From: Nematocida ironsii
Taxonomy: Eukaryota; Microsporidia
Assembly (NCBI GenBank): GCA_001642415.1
Contig: LTDK01000181.1
Span: 45,315 to 109,314 of the forward strand
Direction: 5' to 3'
DNA length: 64,000 bases
The first letter of the stretch is position 1; each line of letters starts with the position of its first letter. Shown here piece after piece: positions 9,933-19,736 of the stretch. Both the position numbers and the translations under genes were made by a program. The notes below the pieces were generated by a model that worked only from the letters and a program-made list of their open reading frames with translations, was not told the DNA's origin and made no database searches.

Positions 9933-10701
9933 TATAATATCTTATTTCTAAGTACTTAAGCATAGTATATTTTATTTGATTGTATAACATGTGTATAAAT
10001 AGAATTAATAATAGAATATTCAAGAAAACAAGATTTTTCTTTGAAGTTGAATCTTGAAATATGCTTATTGGTAAAATATAGAAGATGGCTATGTTTAAAT
10101 AAACTACTTTAAATTATTGTAGTGTATAATTAGATATTTTTGATGGCCTCACCTATTTTATGTATTCACTACTTCTTACCCATAGTGCCTGTACATATTG
10201 GACTAATTATTTTAGTCTGTTTCACTGGGTATTTTAGCTTAACTATTTAAATTTGGCTTTTATTTAAAAATGCAGAGAATGTCTTACTAATAATAGAAGG
10301 CAGAATGCATTGATAAAATGAAATTCTACACCATCCTGTTATACGGATTATTGATGTTTTTTTGTATAAGTATTATATTTAAAGTATTTATATAGCCTAT
10401 AGAGCACTATAAATAAAGTGAAGAGTTTATGCATTAATATGCCTCAGAAATAGATCTGTCAGTGCATGTGCAGTTTCCAGTGGGTTTTAGTACCTTCCAC
10501 CGCACGCTCCCAGGGTCTTTTCATCATCGGCAGAATCTATTGATTCTTATGCACACACGCATTTTGTACTGTTTTTTGCTACTTATATTTTTAGTATTTT
10601 AGTTAAAGCCTTGCCATTAATTACTGGCACAATAAAGTCTTGATCGGTATTAAGTTCTTATTTATTAGATGGTTTTGGTTTAGCGTTTGATAAGTGCTAA
10701 T
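9933..10701. other. Intergenic region with a candidate small RNA
   Basis: AT-rich except for a GC-richer block at about 10440-10560. That block contains a possible box C/D RNA on the minus strand, annotated separately. Nothing else supported. Confidence 0.5.
10440..10532 (-). ncRNA. Candidate box C/D snoRNA
   Basis: Read on the minus strand, a TGCC half-stem is followed after one base by ATGATGA (box C, 10521-10527). About 73 nt later comes CTGA (box D, 10444-10447), immediately followed by GGCA, which pairs with TGCC. A second CTGA (10459-10462) could be box D'. Size, box spacing and terminal stem fit a C/D snoRNA, and the block is GC-richer than its surroundings. No guide target was identified, and chance occurrence of such short boxes cannot be excluded. 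Confidence 0.3.
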
Positions 10702-11148
10702 CTAAACGGTTAGAATACACTGTCCTCCTGCCTTAACTATCTTCTCTTCTGCCTCTGGAGTAAATCTTCTTGCCTTCACAACAATTGGTCTAATAGGGGA
10801 ATCTCCCTTTCCAATTACTTTGAATATTCCAAACTCAGACAAGTTTACAACTGGTACCTGTGTGGAGTCGTTTGCAAACTGATCATACTGTCCGCACTTG
10901 TCCACTAATCCCCATATGTTACCAACCTCAATGTATGGTGCGTAACTGCTGTTGTATCTTCTGAAGTAAATGTTCATACCTCTCTTTCCAAAGAAATCTG
11001 GGTGATACCTCTGGAACAGCGTTCTGTGGTGGGTAAGACCTCCTGCCTTACCTCTACCTCCTGGATGCTTTCTGTGCTTTCCTACTCTACCGTGCCCGTG
11101 TGATACGTGACCTCTTAATTTTCTGGAATTCTTTTTATTAGTTGACAT
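10702..11148 (-). CDS. RPL27A: 60S ribosomal protein uL15 (L27a; yeast Rpl28)
   Basis: Structural protein of the large ribosomal subunit. The 148 residues match the usual eukaryotic length. The Gly/His/Arg-rich N-terminus (RKLRGHVSHGHGRVGKHRKH, then PGGRGKAGG) and the following FGKRGMN segment are diagnostic. The C-terminal core (IDFxKVIGKG-like FKVIGKGDSP, KARRFTPEAEEKI) is also conserved. Divergent from NIP7 with a 96-bp shared spacer, so two ribosome-related genes may be co-regulated. The leader contains a CCC-type motif just before the ATG, annotated separately. Confidence 0.97.
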   Translation of the reverse strand: MSTNKKNSRKLRGHVSHGHGRVGKHRKHPGGRGKAGGLTHHRTLFQRYHPDFFGKRGMNIYFRRYNSSYAPYIEVGNIWGLVDKCGQYDQFANDSTQVPVVNLSEFGIFKVIGKGDSPIRPIVVKARRFTPEAEEKIVKAGGQCILTV

Positions 11149-11176
11149 TCCACTGCAGGGGGCACCAAAAAATTTA
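11149..11176 (-). promoter_or_regulatory. CCC-like start-proximal signal of the uL15 gene
   Basis: On the coding strand the bases before the ATG read AAATTTTTT, then GGTGCCCCCTGCAG, then four bases to the ATG. Microsporidian highly expressed genes are reported to carry CCC-like or GGG-like motifs close to the start, with AAATTT-like motifs in others; here both types are present within 30 bp. This suggests a very short 5' UTR. Confidence 0.4.
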
Positions 11177-11244
11177 AATTTAAGTTTATTCCCACCCGAA
11201 AATGAAAAATAAAGAATAAATAAAAGAATTTCATAAAAATTTTA

Positions 11245-11778
11245 ATGCGGCCGCTAAAAGACGAAGAGTTTGACAAAGTTGAGAAAAAGCTGAAGCAGTA
11301 CATGGGAAACAATCTTTCCTCCTTTCTTAATCCTCTACACGAGCTGGTATACCACAAACAGCGAATATATTACGTTAGAAAAGACCTTATTAAAAAAGCC
11401 AGTATAATTCCAAATGATAATATTCTATGCATTGGCACGTGCATTGGGCGGCTGACTAAATCAGAATTCTTCCGTATTAAGATCACTGGGCTGCACATGC
11501 TTATGATGTATGCCAGCAGCAAGATCAAGATCAAGCAAACTGCTGAGATGAACGTTCTCTATGGAAACCATGTGCAGAGAGCACACCTGTGTGGAGTTGC
11601 TCCAGACATTCGAAAAAACGCAGGAGTTGTCCTAACTACTTCCTCAAGCATTCCTATTGGATTTGGAATTATGTCTAAGTCTGGTAATGAAATATTGGCA
11701 GGGGATAGAACAGCTGTAGTTGTTGTAAGACACGGTGATGCAGGTGAGTACTTAAGAGGTGAAGATGCTCTTATGTAA
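11245..11778 (+). CDS. NIP7: NIP7, 60S ribosome-biogenesis PUA protein
   Basis: NIP7 binds pre-60S particles and is needed for 27S pre-rRNA processing in yeast. The protein has 177 residues against about 180 in the family. An N-terminal alpha/beta domain begins MRPLKDEEFDKVEKKLKQY, typical of NIP7. A C-terminal PUA domain follows, with VLYGNHVQRAHL and GVVLTTSSSIPIGFG. Start is the ATG directly after a T-rich tract. Divergent from the uL15 gene. Confidence 0.95.
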   Translation: MRPLKDEEFDKVEKKLKQYMGNNLSSFLNPLHELVYHKQRIYYVRKDLIKKASIIPNDNILCIGTCIGRLTKSEFFRIKITGLHMLMMYASSKIKIKQTAEMNVLYGNHVQRAHLCGVAPDIRKNAGVVLTTSSSIPIGFGIMSKSGNEILAGDRTAVVVVRHGDAGEYLRGEDALM

Positions 11779-11920
11779 GCCATCTAATAAAACAAAATAA
11801 TCGATGAATAAATAGTTATAGAGGTAAATAAAAGAATAGTTAGTGATAGTTGCATACTAAAAAGGAAGTATTAATTGGTGTAAAAGCGTAAATAAAATAT
11901 ATTTTTAAAGAAATTTCTAG

Positions 11921-13972
11921 ATGGGCACAGAGAAGGAGCTGCTTGAATATTCCCCTCTACTATACATTACAGATAGAGAAGGCCTTTTCAGATTACTACA
12001 GAAGAACTATTCTGACCAGAAGATAAAAAGACTCTTTCATGAACTGCAGAAATATAACGTACTGTACTTTTGTAAAATACTAACCGAAGAAGAGGTAGAA
12101 GAGATGTACATTACACCAGATATGAAAAAGACGATGCACCAAAACAGATTTATAGTATGTACAAAGAGCCCACCAGATGAGGCATGCATAGAAAAAAGTA
12201 AGAGTGTAGAAATAACTGCTTGTTCTGGTTGCAACATGACAGAATCCTTGCACAAGAGCTTAGACAAGATGGGCTCAGATGAAGTATGGAAGAGTGTAAA
12301 CAGAACGAAAGAAGACCTGTTAGGAGATATTAAGGAAGCCGAAGAGTTAAAGTGCAGCAATGATATGTATGTCAGGAGGTGTTTTGATAGCTATTACATG
12401 AGGAATAGAACGTATTTGTATGCAGAGGATTCAGAGGACACAGGAGATTTTGATAGGATGTTCTTATCTGCATATTATAAGTATGTGAATGGAGAGTATT
12501 TGTGTGCATTTGATCGAGTAGAAGAGTTGCTTAGAAGAAGTACATCTGGTGACTCGGTGCATTTTGGATGTAGACTTCATCTTTTATCTATTGGCGCAAG
12601 TGCTGCCCACAGATCAGGAAGCTATTACGATGCTGTATGGATGTGCAAGGCCGGGATTCTTTTATCAGAGAGTGTTGAGTTTACTGCTGGCAGCGAGTTC
12701 TTTAAATCTATGCTAGAAACAATAGAGGCTGCCAAAGAAGAAATAGTTTCAGAAAACGAAGCAAAGCATACTCTAATATCCTCTTATGTAAATGGATTGC
12801 TGAACATTCCTATAACACTTGAGGATAAGTTTAGCAGATGCCTTCAGTACAAAAATGAAATAACTCTGCTTCGAGATGTAAAAATATACGATACAAGAGA
12901 GATAGCATGCAGTGAAATAGGCAACCGGTCTATTTTAGAGTACATTAACAAAATAAAGGGAATTGGGGAGAAATGCCAAGATATTTCACCTATTGTAGTG
13001 TACTCTATTGATGGATGCATTGCTTTTGGGCTGATATACTACAATGAAAAGGCTAAAATGTCTGTTATAAAATCCAAAATATATGTAAAGACTCTTTTGG
13101 CTCGTCTTGCAAATGTACAAAAACAGAACAGAGACGTGCTTAAAAGAGTATGCACTACTCCAGAGCAGAAGCAGGAATGGTGGAGAATACGAATTTCACT
13201 AGATAATGAAATAAAGAAAGAACTAATAGAAATTGACAAGTACATCCAAAGGTATGCAATAAAGGGCCATGTAATTAAGGATCGGGTGGCATTAGTGATT
13301 GAGGACATACTTGGCAGTGTTCCATTCGAAATGTGTAACTCGTTTGTTGATCGAGGTGTGTTCCGGTGCTCATCACTTTGCCATATCCTTTCATCTCCAA
13401 ATAAAACAGAAAGTAAAGCTTTAGAGGATCACGACTTCTTCTACGTTCTAAACCCGGAAAAGAACCTCATCCAAACAGAAGAACGTATTGTTAAATACAT
13501 TAACAAATATATACCGCATGCAGCAGGAATTAAAAATAGAATACCTCTTCCAATGGAGACAGAACAAGCAATTCTTTCCCACCGAATATTTATGTACTTT
13601 GGCCATGGTGGAGGCGAAAAGTTCTTTACCCCAAGGAAACTCAGACGAATTATAAAAAATGTAAAAGACACTGAGCTAAGAACAAAAAGTATTTTTCTGT
13701 TTGGGTGCTCAAGCGCAAGGATTTCTGCATTCCCAATGCACAATACCCACAGCACGTGCATATCGTACATGCATATACCAGTAGTTAAAAATGTTGTAGG
13801 CGCTCTTTGGGATATCACTGACAAAGACTTGGACATAACTAGCATAGGAATTATGGAAGCTATTAAAAACCAAAACGAGCCACTTTCTGTTGCTTTGAAT
13901 CGCCTTAAACGAGAATGTAAGTTAAAGTATCTCAACGGTGCAGCTATTGTATTATACGGCATGGATGAGTAA
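11921..13972 (+). CDS. ESP1: Separase (C50 cysteine protease), compact form
   Basis: Separase cleaves the cohesin kleisin at anaphase. The C-terminal caspase-like protease domain has the catalytic His in MYFGHGGGEKFF (near residue 562). The catalytic Cys lies in LFGCSSARI (near 596), followed by the family's VVGALWDITDKDLD. The N-terminal 450 residues form a helical repeat region as in other separases. At 683 residues the protein is far shorter than fungal or animal separases (1600-2200), a reduction seen in microsporidia. Catalytic residues are intact. No securin gene is recognisable nearby. Confidence 0.93.
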   Translation: MGTEKELLEYSPLLYITDREGLFRLLQKNYSDQKIKRLFHELQKYNVLYFCKILTEEEVEEMYITPDMKKTMHQNRFIVCTKSPPDEACIEKSKSVEITACSGCNMTESLHKSLDKMGSDEVWKSVNRTKEDLLGDIKEAEELKCSNDMYVRRCFDSYYMRNRTYLYAEDSEDTGDFDRMFLSAYYKYVNGEYLCAFDRVEELLRRSTSGDSVHFGCRLHLLSIGASAAHRSGSYYDAVWMCKAGILLSESVEFTAGSEFFKSMLETIEAAKEEIVSENEAKHTLISSYVNGLLNIPITLEDKFSRCLQYKNEITLLRDVKIYDTREIACSEIGNRSILEYINKIKGIGEKCQDISPIVVYSIDGCIAFGLIYYNEKAKMSVIKSKIYVKTLLARLANVQKQNRDVLKRVCTTPEQKQEWWRIRISLDNEIKKELIEIDKYIQRYAIKGHVIKDRVALVIEDILGSVPFEMCNSFVDRGVFRCSSLCHILSSPNKTESKALEDHDFFYVLNPEKNLIQTEERIVKYINKYIPHAAGIKNRIPLPMETEQAILSHRIFMYFGHGGGEKFFTPRKLRRIIKNVKDTELRTKSIFLFGCSSARISAFPMHNTHSTCISYMHIPVVKNVVGALWDITDKDLDITSIGIMEAIKNQNEPLSVALNRLKRECKLKYLNGAAIVLYGMDE

Positions 13973-14514
13973 AATGTCTAAGATTTACATGTGTGCTTGT
14001 TTATAGGCAGCACACTCTTTGGTCTAGGTGTTTTATGCATTTATTGCAGAATCCTTTTCTATCATATATAAATAAACTTAAATTCAGATATAATATATAG
14101 ATAATTCATATCAGGTATACCATACTAGCACTTTCACTAATACCACTGTTACTGCAGTATATTTAACTTATAACCCAAAATATAATTTATACTACCATAG
14201 CGAATGTTATTTTCTGGTGTGGACTGATACTCTATGTAATATTGACTGTTTTTATTCTTAAGAATATCTGCTGGGTAATGTGTATATTATATATTAAGCG
14301 CTTTTATAATAATTATTGAATATTTAAATGTATAAAAATATTATGTACATAAATATTTAGAATTCATACACAGAATCCAAGAATATTCAAGATGAATAAA
14401 AATAATCCAAAAAGAATAAAAAGCGGCGATGACAAAGAGGCATTTAAATCATCTCTTAATAAGCTTTTGTTAAATTTGGCAGGGTTTTGTAAGTTTTAAT
14501 TAAGCTTTTATTGT
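13973..14514. other. Intergenic region with an ING-gene fragment
   Basis: AT-rich. Its right part (14361-14520) is an inverted, internally deleted copy of the ING gene and its 3' flank at 26.3-26.8 kb, annotated separately. Confidence 0.6.
14361..14444 (+). pseudogene. Fragment of the ING/PHD gene
   Basis: About 84 bp matching, on the opposite strand, positions 26677-26760 inside the ING/PHD gene with about five differences by eye. It includes the same AATAATCCAAAAAGAATAAA stretch and the codons for SGDDKEAF. It has no start, stops matching just before the PHD cysteines and cannot encode a functional product. It is fused directly to sequence matching the 3' flank of that gene (14445-14520). 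Confidence 0.8.
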
Positions 14515-14520
14515 TTATTT
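14445..14520. repeat. Inverted copy of the ING 3' flank
   Basis: Reverse complement of about 26256-26331 with scattered differences; both contain TTTTAATTAAGCTTTTATTG. Together with 14361-14444 it shows that a duplicated segment lost about 345 bp between the two matching blocks. The repeat ends within the 3' end of the frame at 14515-14697. Confidence 0.7.
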
Positions 14521-14697
14521 GAGTGCAGTATCATATTCTAATATTTCATTATAGATATTCTTGGATAAAAATTTCCTAATATTCTTTATTATGGAATTTC
14601 TATAATCATTGAATATGCATTCTAGAGCTTTCAATAATCCATGCAGGTCATTTGGGGCGCTTAGTACAAATGGCTCATTCTTTGATTTCTTCTGCAT
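14515..14697 (-). pseudogene. Possible frameshifted C-terminal extension of the 633-aa secreted protein
   Basis: An open frame of 60 codons overlaps the last codons of the 633-aa gene in another phase and runs to a stop at 14515. It encodes a lysine-rich helical sequence (LLKALECIFNDYRNSIIKNI). This looks more protein-like than typical spacer and is similar in character to the C-termini of the paralogues. A one-base indel near 14680 would join the two. Alternatively the 633-aa stop is real and this is chance. Confidence 0.3.
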
Positions 14698-16576
14698 CCA
14701 TAATGTTATTTACTAACGTAGCTGTAACTTGGTTTAATAATCTGTTTTTAGTTAGAAAAGGTGACAAATGTGTTTTCTCCTGTTTAGACGCGTGCTCGTC
14801 TATTAGCTCATCTATGCCACATGAATTATTATATATCTTTTCCATTTGTCTGTATGCCATTATAAATTTAGTAAGTGCAGAGTCTGCGCGCCTGACTGAC
14901 AGATATACAAGTATGTCTGAAATAGGTTTTAGCTTCTTTATAGAATTACTTAGCATTTTATCAGTCTTCAATGATTTTGGATCTAGAATAGAAGTTATAT
15001 CAGATTTTCCTTCAATAATTGTCTCAAGAATAAAAGCTGCAATATAATGCACCAAATAGTCTTCTTCAGTATTGGCCACAGAGATTTTCCTATACGCGTT
15101 TGCTAGCAAATTCTTAATTAGCAACATTATAGGATCAGTTCTCTTCAGATCCATCCTAGACACCCTTGCTATTAATAGAAAAATCAAATCATATTGTTTT
15201 TCTATTCCTACATATGGGACACAGTGTTTAATGCCAATAAACTGATTTTTAGAGAACATTTCAAATTGCTCCTTTCTTAATTCAAATACGTATTTGACAA
15301 TACCATTCTCATTTTCATTATTATATTTTTTATGCACGGATAAGTATTTCATATAGTCATTAAGCGCAATTCGCATAAAGGAATCATTCTCTCTGTTAGA
15401 AACATCCACACCAATTATATCAACTAACTCAGTGGGGCTCATGCTCACTTCAAAAGGATTAGAATCATTAGGTTTCCATACGAAGTTGTTTACTTCTAAT
15501 ATATTTCTTATGTCTCTAATCATAAGGCGCTTCTTATTTTTAATGTTCGGTTCAGAATTACTAGTAGATATAAAGAGCTTTTCGAATATTTTCTCTGCTT
15601 TAGACTGAATATCTGTTTTATCGTCAGTTTGCTCCTTTTTCGGCATATACTCCCACAATATGTCATGCACTGCTTTAACAAACAGTTCTGGTTCTGTTTT
15701 TGGCACTCTATTTAAATAATGATATATGTAGGTACGTATAAGGAATCCTGGAGTATATATAAACTTCCCAGTGGCATATTCTTCATAGTTGGTTGGGTCT
15801 TTAAACCCAGCACCTTCTAATATAGGACTGCTGCAGTAATTAGATAAAAAGTTAATTAATTCGCGTGTACTTTGATTCTTTTTGTTACTACTGCATAGCA
15901 TGTCATCAATTTGAAAAATAGTATTTTCTTTGTCTTCATTATTACGGTATAAAGTAATTTTTGGTTCGCCATTAATGTATTCATGTTTAAGAGGCAACTT
16001 AAAGCCTTCTGCTAGAAGAAATAATGCAGCCATTAGCTTACAGTCATCTTCAATGTAGTTATTTTTGCTTTTTTCATTGATAGAGTTCATCATAAGCAAA
16101 TGTAAGAAATCATTTTTACTAATATCATATACTATCATACCATTAGAATCATATAGCCAAAGAAGAACCGCATGGTGTTCTTTAATATACTCTAGCACAT
16201 CCCCTTCATATGGTAGAATAGGATTCAGCATATCTTCTCCAGTATTGTATTTTGTACTGTCACTATTAAGTTGGTTATGCATTTTTACCATGCCATCTGG
16301 ATGCCCCATCATTAGGTTTGTATTCAAACATCTTAATATCATCATGTGCCCACCTTTAGTATGCACATATGACATTGCTAGATTCAAATTTCCATCTGGA
16401 TGAATTCCCACATCACCTATTTCTGGATTATTTATTGTATAATTTTTTACAACAGATAACATACTGGATACTGTCTCTGAATTTGATGAGTATATCTCCC
16501 TCAGAAAAAGCACTATCATTGCTAATACTATGATATTGCTGTTTTTTAATTTTTGTGATCTTGTATAATTATCCAT
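14675..16576 (-). CDS. Secreted large-family protein, Nematocida LGF-like, 633 aa
   Basis: Begins with a short basic stretch and a hydrophobic segment (about 12-27, IIVLAMIVLFLREIYS) that reads as a signal peptide. It shares an ordered set of motifs with the products at 40611-43358 and 43546-46470: an INPDG.LNL-like box (here IHPDGNLNL), a following glycine-rich HTKGGHMM box, and a helical ALFLLAEGFKLPL box. A hydrophobic FLIRTYIYHYLN stretch also corresponds. Nematocida genomes contain large lineage-specific families of secreted, host-exposed proteins and this fits them; no enzymatic function is visible. It is shorter than its two paralogues here. A 60-codon open frame directly continues in another phase (14515-14697), so the C-terminus may be frameshifted. 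Flanked by duplicated segments on both sides. Confidence 0.75.
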   Translation of the reverse strand: MDNYTRSQKLKNSNIIVLAMIVLFLREIYSSNSETVSSMLSVVKNYTINNPEIGDVGIHPDGNLNLAMSYVHTKGGHMMILRCLNTNLMMGHPDGMVKMHNQLNSDSTKYNTGEDMLNPILPYEGDVLEYIKEHHAVLLWLYDSNGMIVYDISKNDFLHLLMMNSINEKSKNNYIEDDCKLMAALFLLAEGFKLPLKHEYINGEPKITLYRNNEDKENTIFQIDDMLCSSNKKNQSTRELINFLSNYCSSPILEGAGFKDPTNYEEYATGKFIYTPGFLIRTYIYHYLNRVPKTEPELFVKAVHDILWEYMPKKEQTDDKTDIQSKAEKIFEKLFISTSNSEPNIKNKKRLMIRDIRNILEVNNFVWKPNDSNPFEVSMSPTELVDIIGVDVSNRENDSFMRIALNDYMKYLSVHKKYNNENENGIVKYVFELRKEQFEMFSKNQFIGIKHCVPYVGIEKQYDLIFLLIARVSRMDLKRTDPIMLLIKNLLANAYRKISVANTEEDYLVHYIAAFILETIIEGKSDITSILDPKSLKTDKMLSNSIKKLKPISDILVYLSVRRADSALTKFIMAYRQMEKIYNNSCGIDELIDEHASKQEKTHLSPFLTKNRLLNQVTATLVNNIMDAEEIKE

Positions 16577-17414
16577 TAGCAGAGCTTAGTAACCATCCAA
16601 TTCTCAATTTCTATTTATAGACCACATGGCCGAATTAATTTATTTTGGCATAGCATGTCAAAAAACTATTTCAATTTAATTGACACGCCGTTATATTTGA
16701 ATATATTGATTAAATAATAAATAATTTTACACTTAATGACTTAAGCTGTTTATCCTCTGATAGAATAAATAAACTTATTCAAATTTTTTATTATTCTTGT
16801 CTTATATGGCTTTAATTTTCCATATATAACAGCTCTATGTGACATAGTATAAGTTGGGTATGAGACTCTCATATTAGACATAGCTTATAATATGATAGAA
16901 ACCAATATTTTGAATTTTATCTTAATACTAGAATAGTACAAGCTAAATACTATTTAACTTCTTGTCTATAGAGAATATCTAAATGTTTTTATAGTACTAT
17001 TAGTACTCCAAAGCTTCTAATTTTCATTTTCATTAATCGTAATTGTATAAATATTCATTAGCAGCAGTTTTCAAATTCTTCTATTGTTTTATAAAGAAAT
17101 ATCCAGTTTATTAGCAAATTCCTATTTTTATTTTCCTATTCCTTAATATATGAACTAGTTTTTTCATTTTCCCTGTAAATGTGAACTCTTAAACTGCATA
17201 GAAAAACTTTATGTCTATTAGTTCCAGAAACTCTTATATAGTTTCTGCCGCTATCATCTATAATCTTATATAACACGCCCATATCACAAATGGTATACAC
17301 ACATATATTAATATCATACAATTTGATTGTATTTAATAAAATATCTTGAAATATACTTCTAGGTGTTGTATTAAATTAATTAGAAACACAATTAGTCTAA
17401 TATAAGGCATATTA
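16577..17414. other. Intergenic region with a long direct repeat
   Basis: AT-rich divergent spacer. It contains one copy of a 193-bp near-identical repeat (16715-16907). A 61-codon minus-strand frame at 17136-17321 has no recognisable features and is not called. Confidence 0.5.
16715..16907. repeat. 193-bp direct repeat, copy 1
   Basis: Matches 25975-26167 in the same orientation with one difference by eye (C/T near the right end). Noncoding. It lies upstream of the secreted-protein gene at 14675-16576; copy 2 lies in the spacer left of the ING gene. Confidence 0.92.
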
Positions 17415-19736
17415 ATGGGATTAAATAATTCAAAAAAAAGGAGTTTAATGCGCATGCACCAGTGCACAAAAGCACTTTATAATATAATTGGACCAATAGC
17501 CGTACTTGTTATATCAACACTTGGTTTGGTGATATACTCAAAGAGTCTTTTTATGGAAAGATCACCAATACCAGAGAGCAATGAAAAGAAAGCACCTGCC
17601 ATATACAAAAAAGGAGTTATTCTAGTCATGGATGGAGTAAGAGCAGATGCAATTCATGAAGTAAAAGAAGACAAAAAGACTTTGTATCATGATAATTTCT
17701 CTGTTCTAGAAAGAATTCCTAAAAAGGATGTATTTAAAGCAGTGAGCATGGCAGACCTACCAACTGGCACAGCAATGAGGATTCTCTCTACATTTTCAGG
17801 AATACCAACCACTCTTCTTTCTGCACAAAGATCATTTCACAAACAGAGCAGTGGGGTGGACAATTTTATAAGACAGCTGCAAATGAATGATAGGTCATTC
17901 TTATTCTATGGCGATGAAACATGGACATATTTATTCCCAGAAATTAAAAAGAACATTGGGGAAATATACCATCCATATGGGCTCATCCCATTCAGTGAAG
18001 AAGAAAGACTAATCAAACAGGCGTTAGAAGCCCATGAGTCAAAAGATTACGTAATTATTCATTTAATATCTCCAGATTCATATGGGCATGTATACGGAAC
18101 CAACAGCATACAAGTTAAAACAGCTCTGCAAATGATAGACCAATTTATTTATCAGTTATACAACAAGATGACTGATGAGTCATTTATTGCAGTGCTTTCA
18201 GACCATGGAGTAAATAATGATGGATCACATGGAGGTACATCTCTTCCCGAAAAAGCTGCATCCTTTTTATTTATAGCAAAGGACATAGCACCCAAAATAA
18301 CTACAGAACAAGAGGTAGACAAAGAACAAGTTACACAAGAAAGCAATACACACAAGAAATATAAAGATGAACTAGGAGAGCTGAATATCATTGAGCCGGT
18401 GAATATAATCTCACAAAACGATATTTTACCAACTTTATGCGCTTTTATGGGTCTTGCTGTCCCATACAATTCATCTGGTAGACTGATTTCTATTATTCCG
18501 GAAGAGAGAGAAGACATTTACTTTTTAGAGCTAGAAAGACAGAAAACTACTCTTTCTCACTTTTATGGCACAGAATACTTAAAACTCACTCCTAAGCTAT
18601 CTGGCTCTCTACTAAATGAACACTTTGGTGACAAGATTTATAAAATATTCCATAAGTCCTCTATTTTTGGAATGGTTGTAGGTGTTTTATTCCTACTAGC
18701 TGGGATAATAATTCAGTTGGCTCTTGTGCAGCTAAGAGTATTCAAGCTATCCTTTGCTCTATCAGTGTTTTCGATATTCATGGTGGCACATTCTGTACAC
18801 TCGGTTATTCATGAGGACGTAATCTCTTTAATAATGTGCATGGTTCTCTGCTATCCATTCTACTCAGTCTTATCTCTAATAGCTCTTCCAGTTGTAAGTT
18901 TTGTTTCTGGCGAGTTCCCATTACACTCAGTGGATAGGGTGGCATATATTAGATGGATTAAAAAGCTTCCCAGTCGATATCATATACCATCAATTGAGAA
19001 AACTCTTCTTTTCTTCTCATTCGCATTCTTTTTAGCACACTGGATGCGAATGCCAGTTAAGAAACATGACTTAAGAAACACTGGGGTAGTTTTATTTGCT
19101 GTAAGCCAGTTCTTCTCTTTAGGAGTCCCCCATATGAGTAGATCTTTTTCGCTGTTTTTTTCTCCTCAAACACTCCCTATGTTACTTTACACTCCGCTAT
19201 CTGCCCTTTCATTTTTATACGTATTCTGCCCTATTGTAAAAAAGTGTGTTAATACACCTATGCATAGCACACAAAAAGGGGCCTTTCTGTTTTTCCTGAT
19301 AAAACTTATGTTTTTCATAACCGGGCATAACCACGCACTCTCCTCTATTAACTGGGAGGCAGCCTTCCTTTTCTCCAGAAAGAGTATTCCTGGGGTTTCT
19401 GCAGTTTTTGTTGGTGCAGATCTTCTTCTTCCATTTATATACATTGCATATACAGTTGGAACATCTCATCTTGAAACCTTAGCAATTATTGTTCTTCTAC
19501 AAGGAATATGCGCAGTAATTGGATGGGCAGTTAACTTTTGGTTTTTAGGACAGTCTTTAATGTGGTTTATATTTACAGGAAGAACTGTCTTTGAGTCATT
19601 CTTTTTTATTGCATTCCTTACCACCCAACTAGGACTGCACATAATTGCACTATTACCAGATAAAACTGCTGCTTTCTCAAAAGAAATGAATGTTTGGAAT
19701 CCTCTAAAGATAAAAGGAAAAAACCATGGGGAATAA
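17415..19736 (+). CDS. GPI ethanolamine-phosphate transferase, PIG-O/GPI13-like
   Basis: Adds phosphoethanolamine to mannose of the GPI precursor in the ER lumen. The 773-residue protein has a signal-anchor at about 27-45 and a lumenal alkaline-phosphatase-fold domain. Visible in that domain: MDGVRADA (metal and substrate residues near 75), LPTGTAMRI (nucleophile Thr region), GDETWTYLFP, SPDSYGHVYG, and SDHGVNNDGSHGG. About eight or nine C-terminal membrane helices follow from near 415 on. GDETW and the EKAASFLFIA segment after the HGG motif resemble PIG-O. The GSHGG form is also seen in the PIG-G/GPI7 branch, so the subfamily is not certain. GPI anchors matter here because microsporidian spore-wall and surface proteins use them. 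The GDP-mannose pyrophosphorylase at 46781-47851 serves the same pathway. Confidence 0.88.
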   Translation: MGLNNSKKRSLMRMHQCTKALYNIIGPIAVLVISTLGLVIYSKSLFMERSPIPESNEKKAPAIYKKGVILVMDGVRADAIHEVKEDKKTLYHDNFSVLERIPKKDVFKAVSMADLPTGTAMRILSTFSGIPTTLLSAQRSFHKQSSGVDNFIRQLQMNDRSFLFYGDETWTYLFPEIKKNIGEIYHPYGLIPFSEEERLIKQALEAHESKDYVIIHLISPDSYGHVYGTNSIQVKTALQMIDQFIYQLYNKMTDESFIAVLSDHGVNNDGSHGGTSLPEKAASFLFIAKDIAPKITTEQEVDKEQVTQESNTHKKYKDELGELNIIEPVNIISQNDILPTLCAFMGLAVPYNSSGRLISIIPEEREDIYFLELERQKTTLSHFYGTEYLKLTPKLSGSLLNEHFGDKIYKIFHKSSIFGMVVGVLFLLAGIIIQLALVQLRVFKLSFALSVFSIFMVAHSVHSVIHEDVISLIMCMVLCYPFYSVLSLIALPVVSFVSGEFPLHSVDRVAYIRWIKKLPSRYHIPSIEKTLLFFSFAFFLAHWMRMPVKKHDLRNTGVVLFAVSQFFSLGVPHMSRSFSLFFSPQTLPMLLYTPLSALSFLYVFCPIVKKCVNTPMHSTQKGAFLFFLIKLMFFITGHNHALSSINWEAAFLFSRKSIPGVSAVFVGADLLLPFIYIAYTVGTSHLETLAIIVLLQGICAVIGWAVNFWFLGQSLMWFIFTGRTVFESFFFIAFLTTQLGLHIIALLPDKTAAFSKEMNVWNPLKIKGKNHGE

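Noticed and set aside
17136..17321. 61-codon minus-strand frame
   Set aside because: Has an ATG, but is short, of spacer-like composition and without recognisable motifs.
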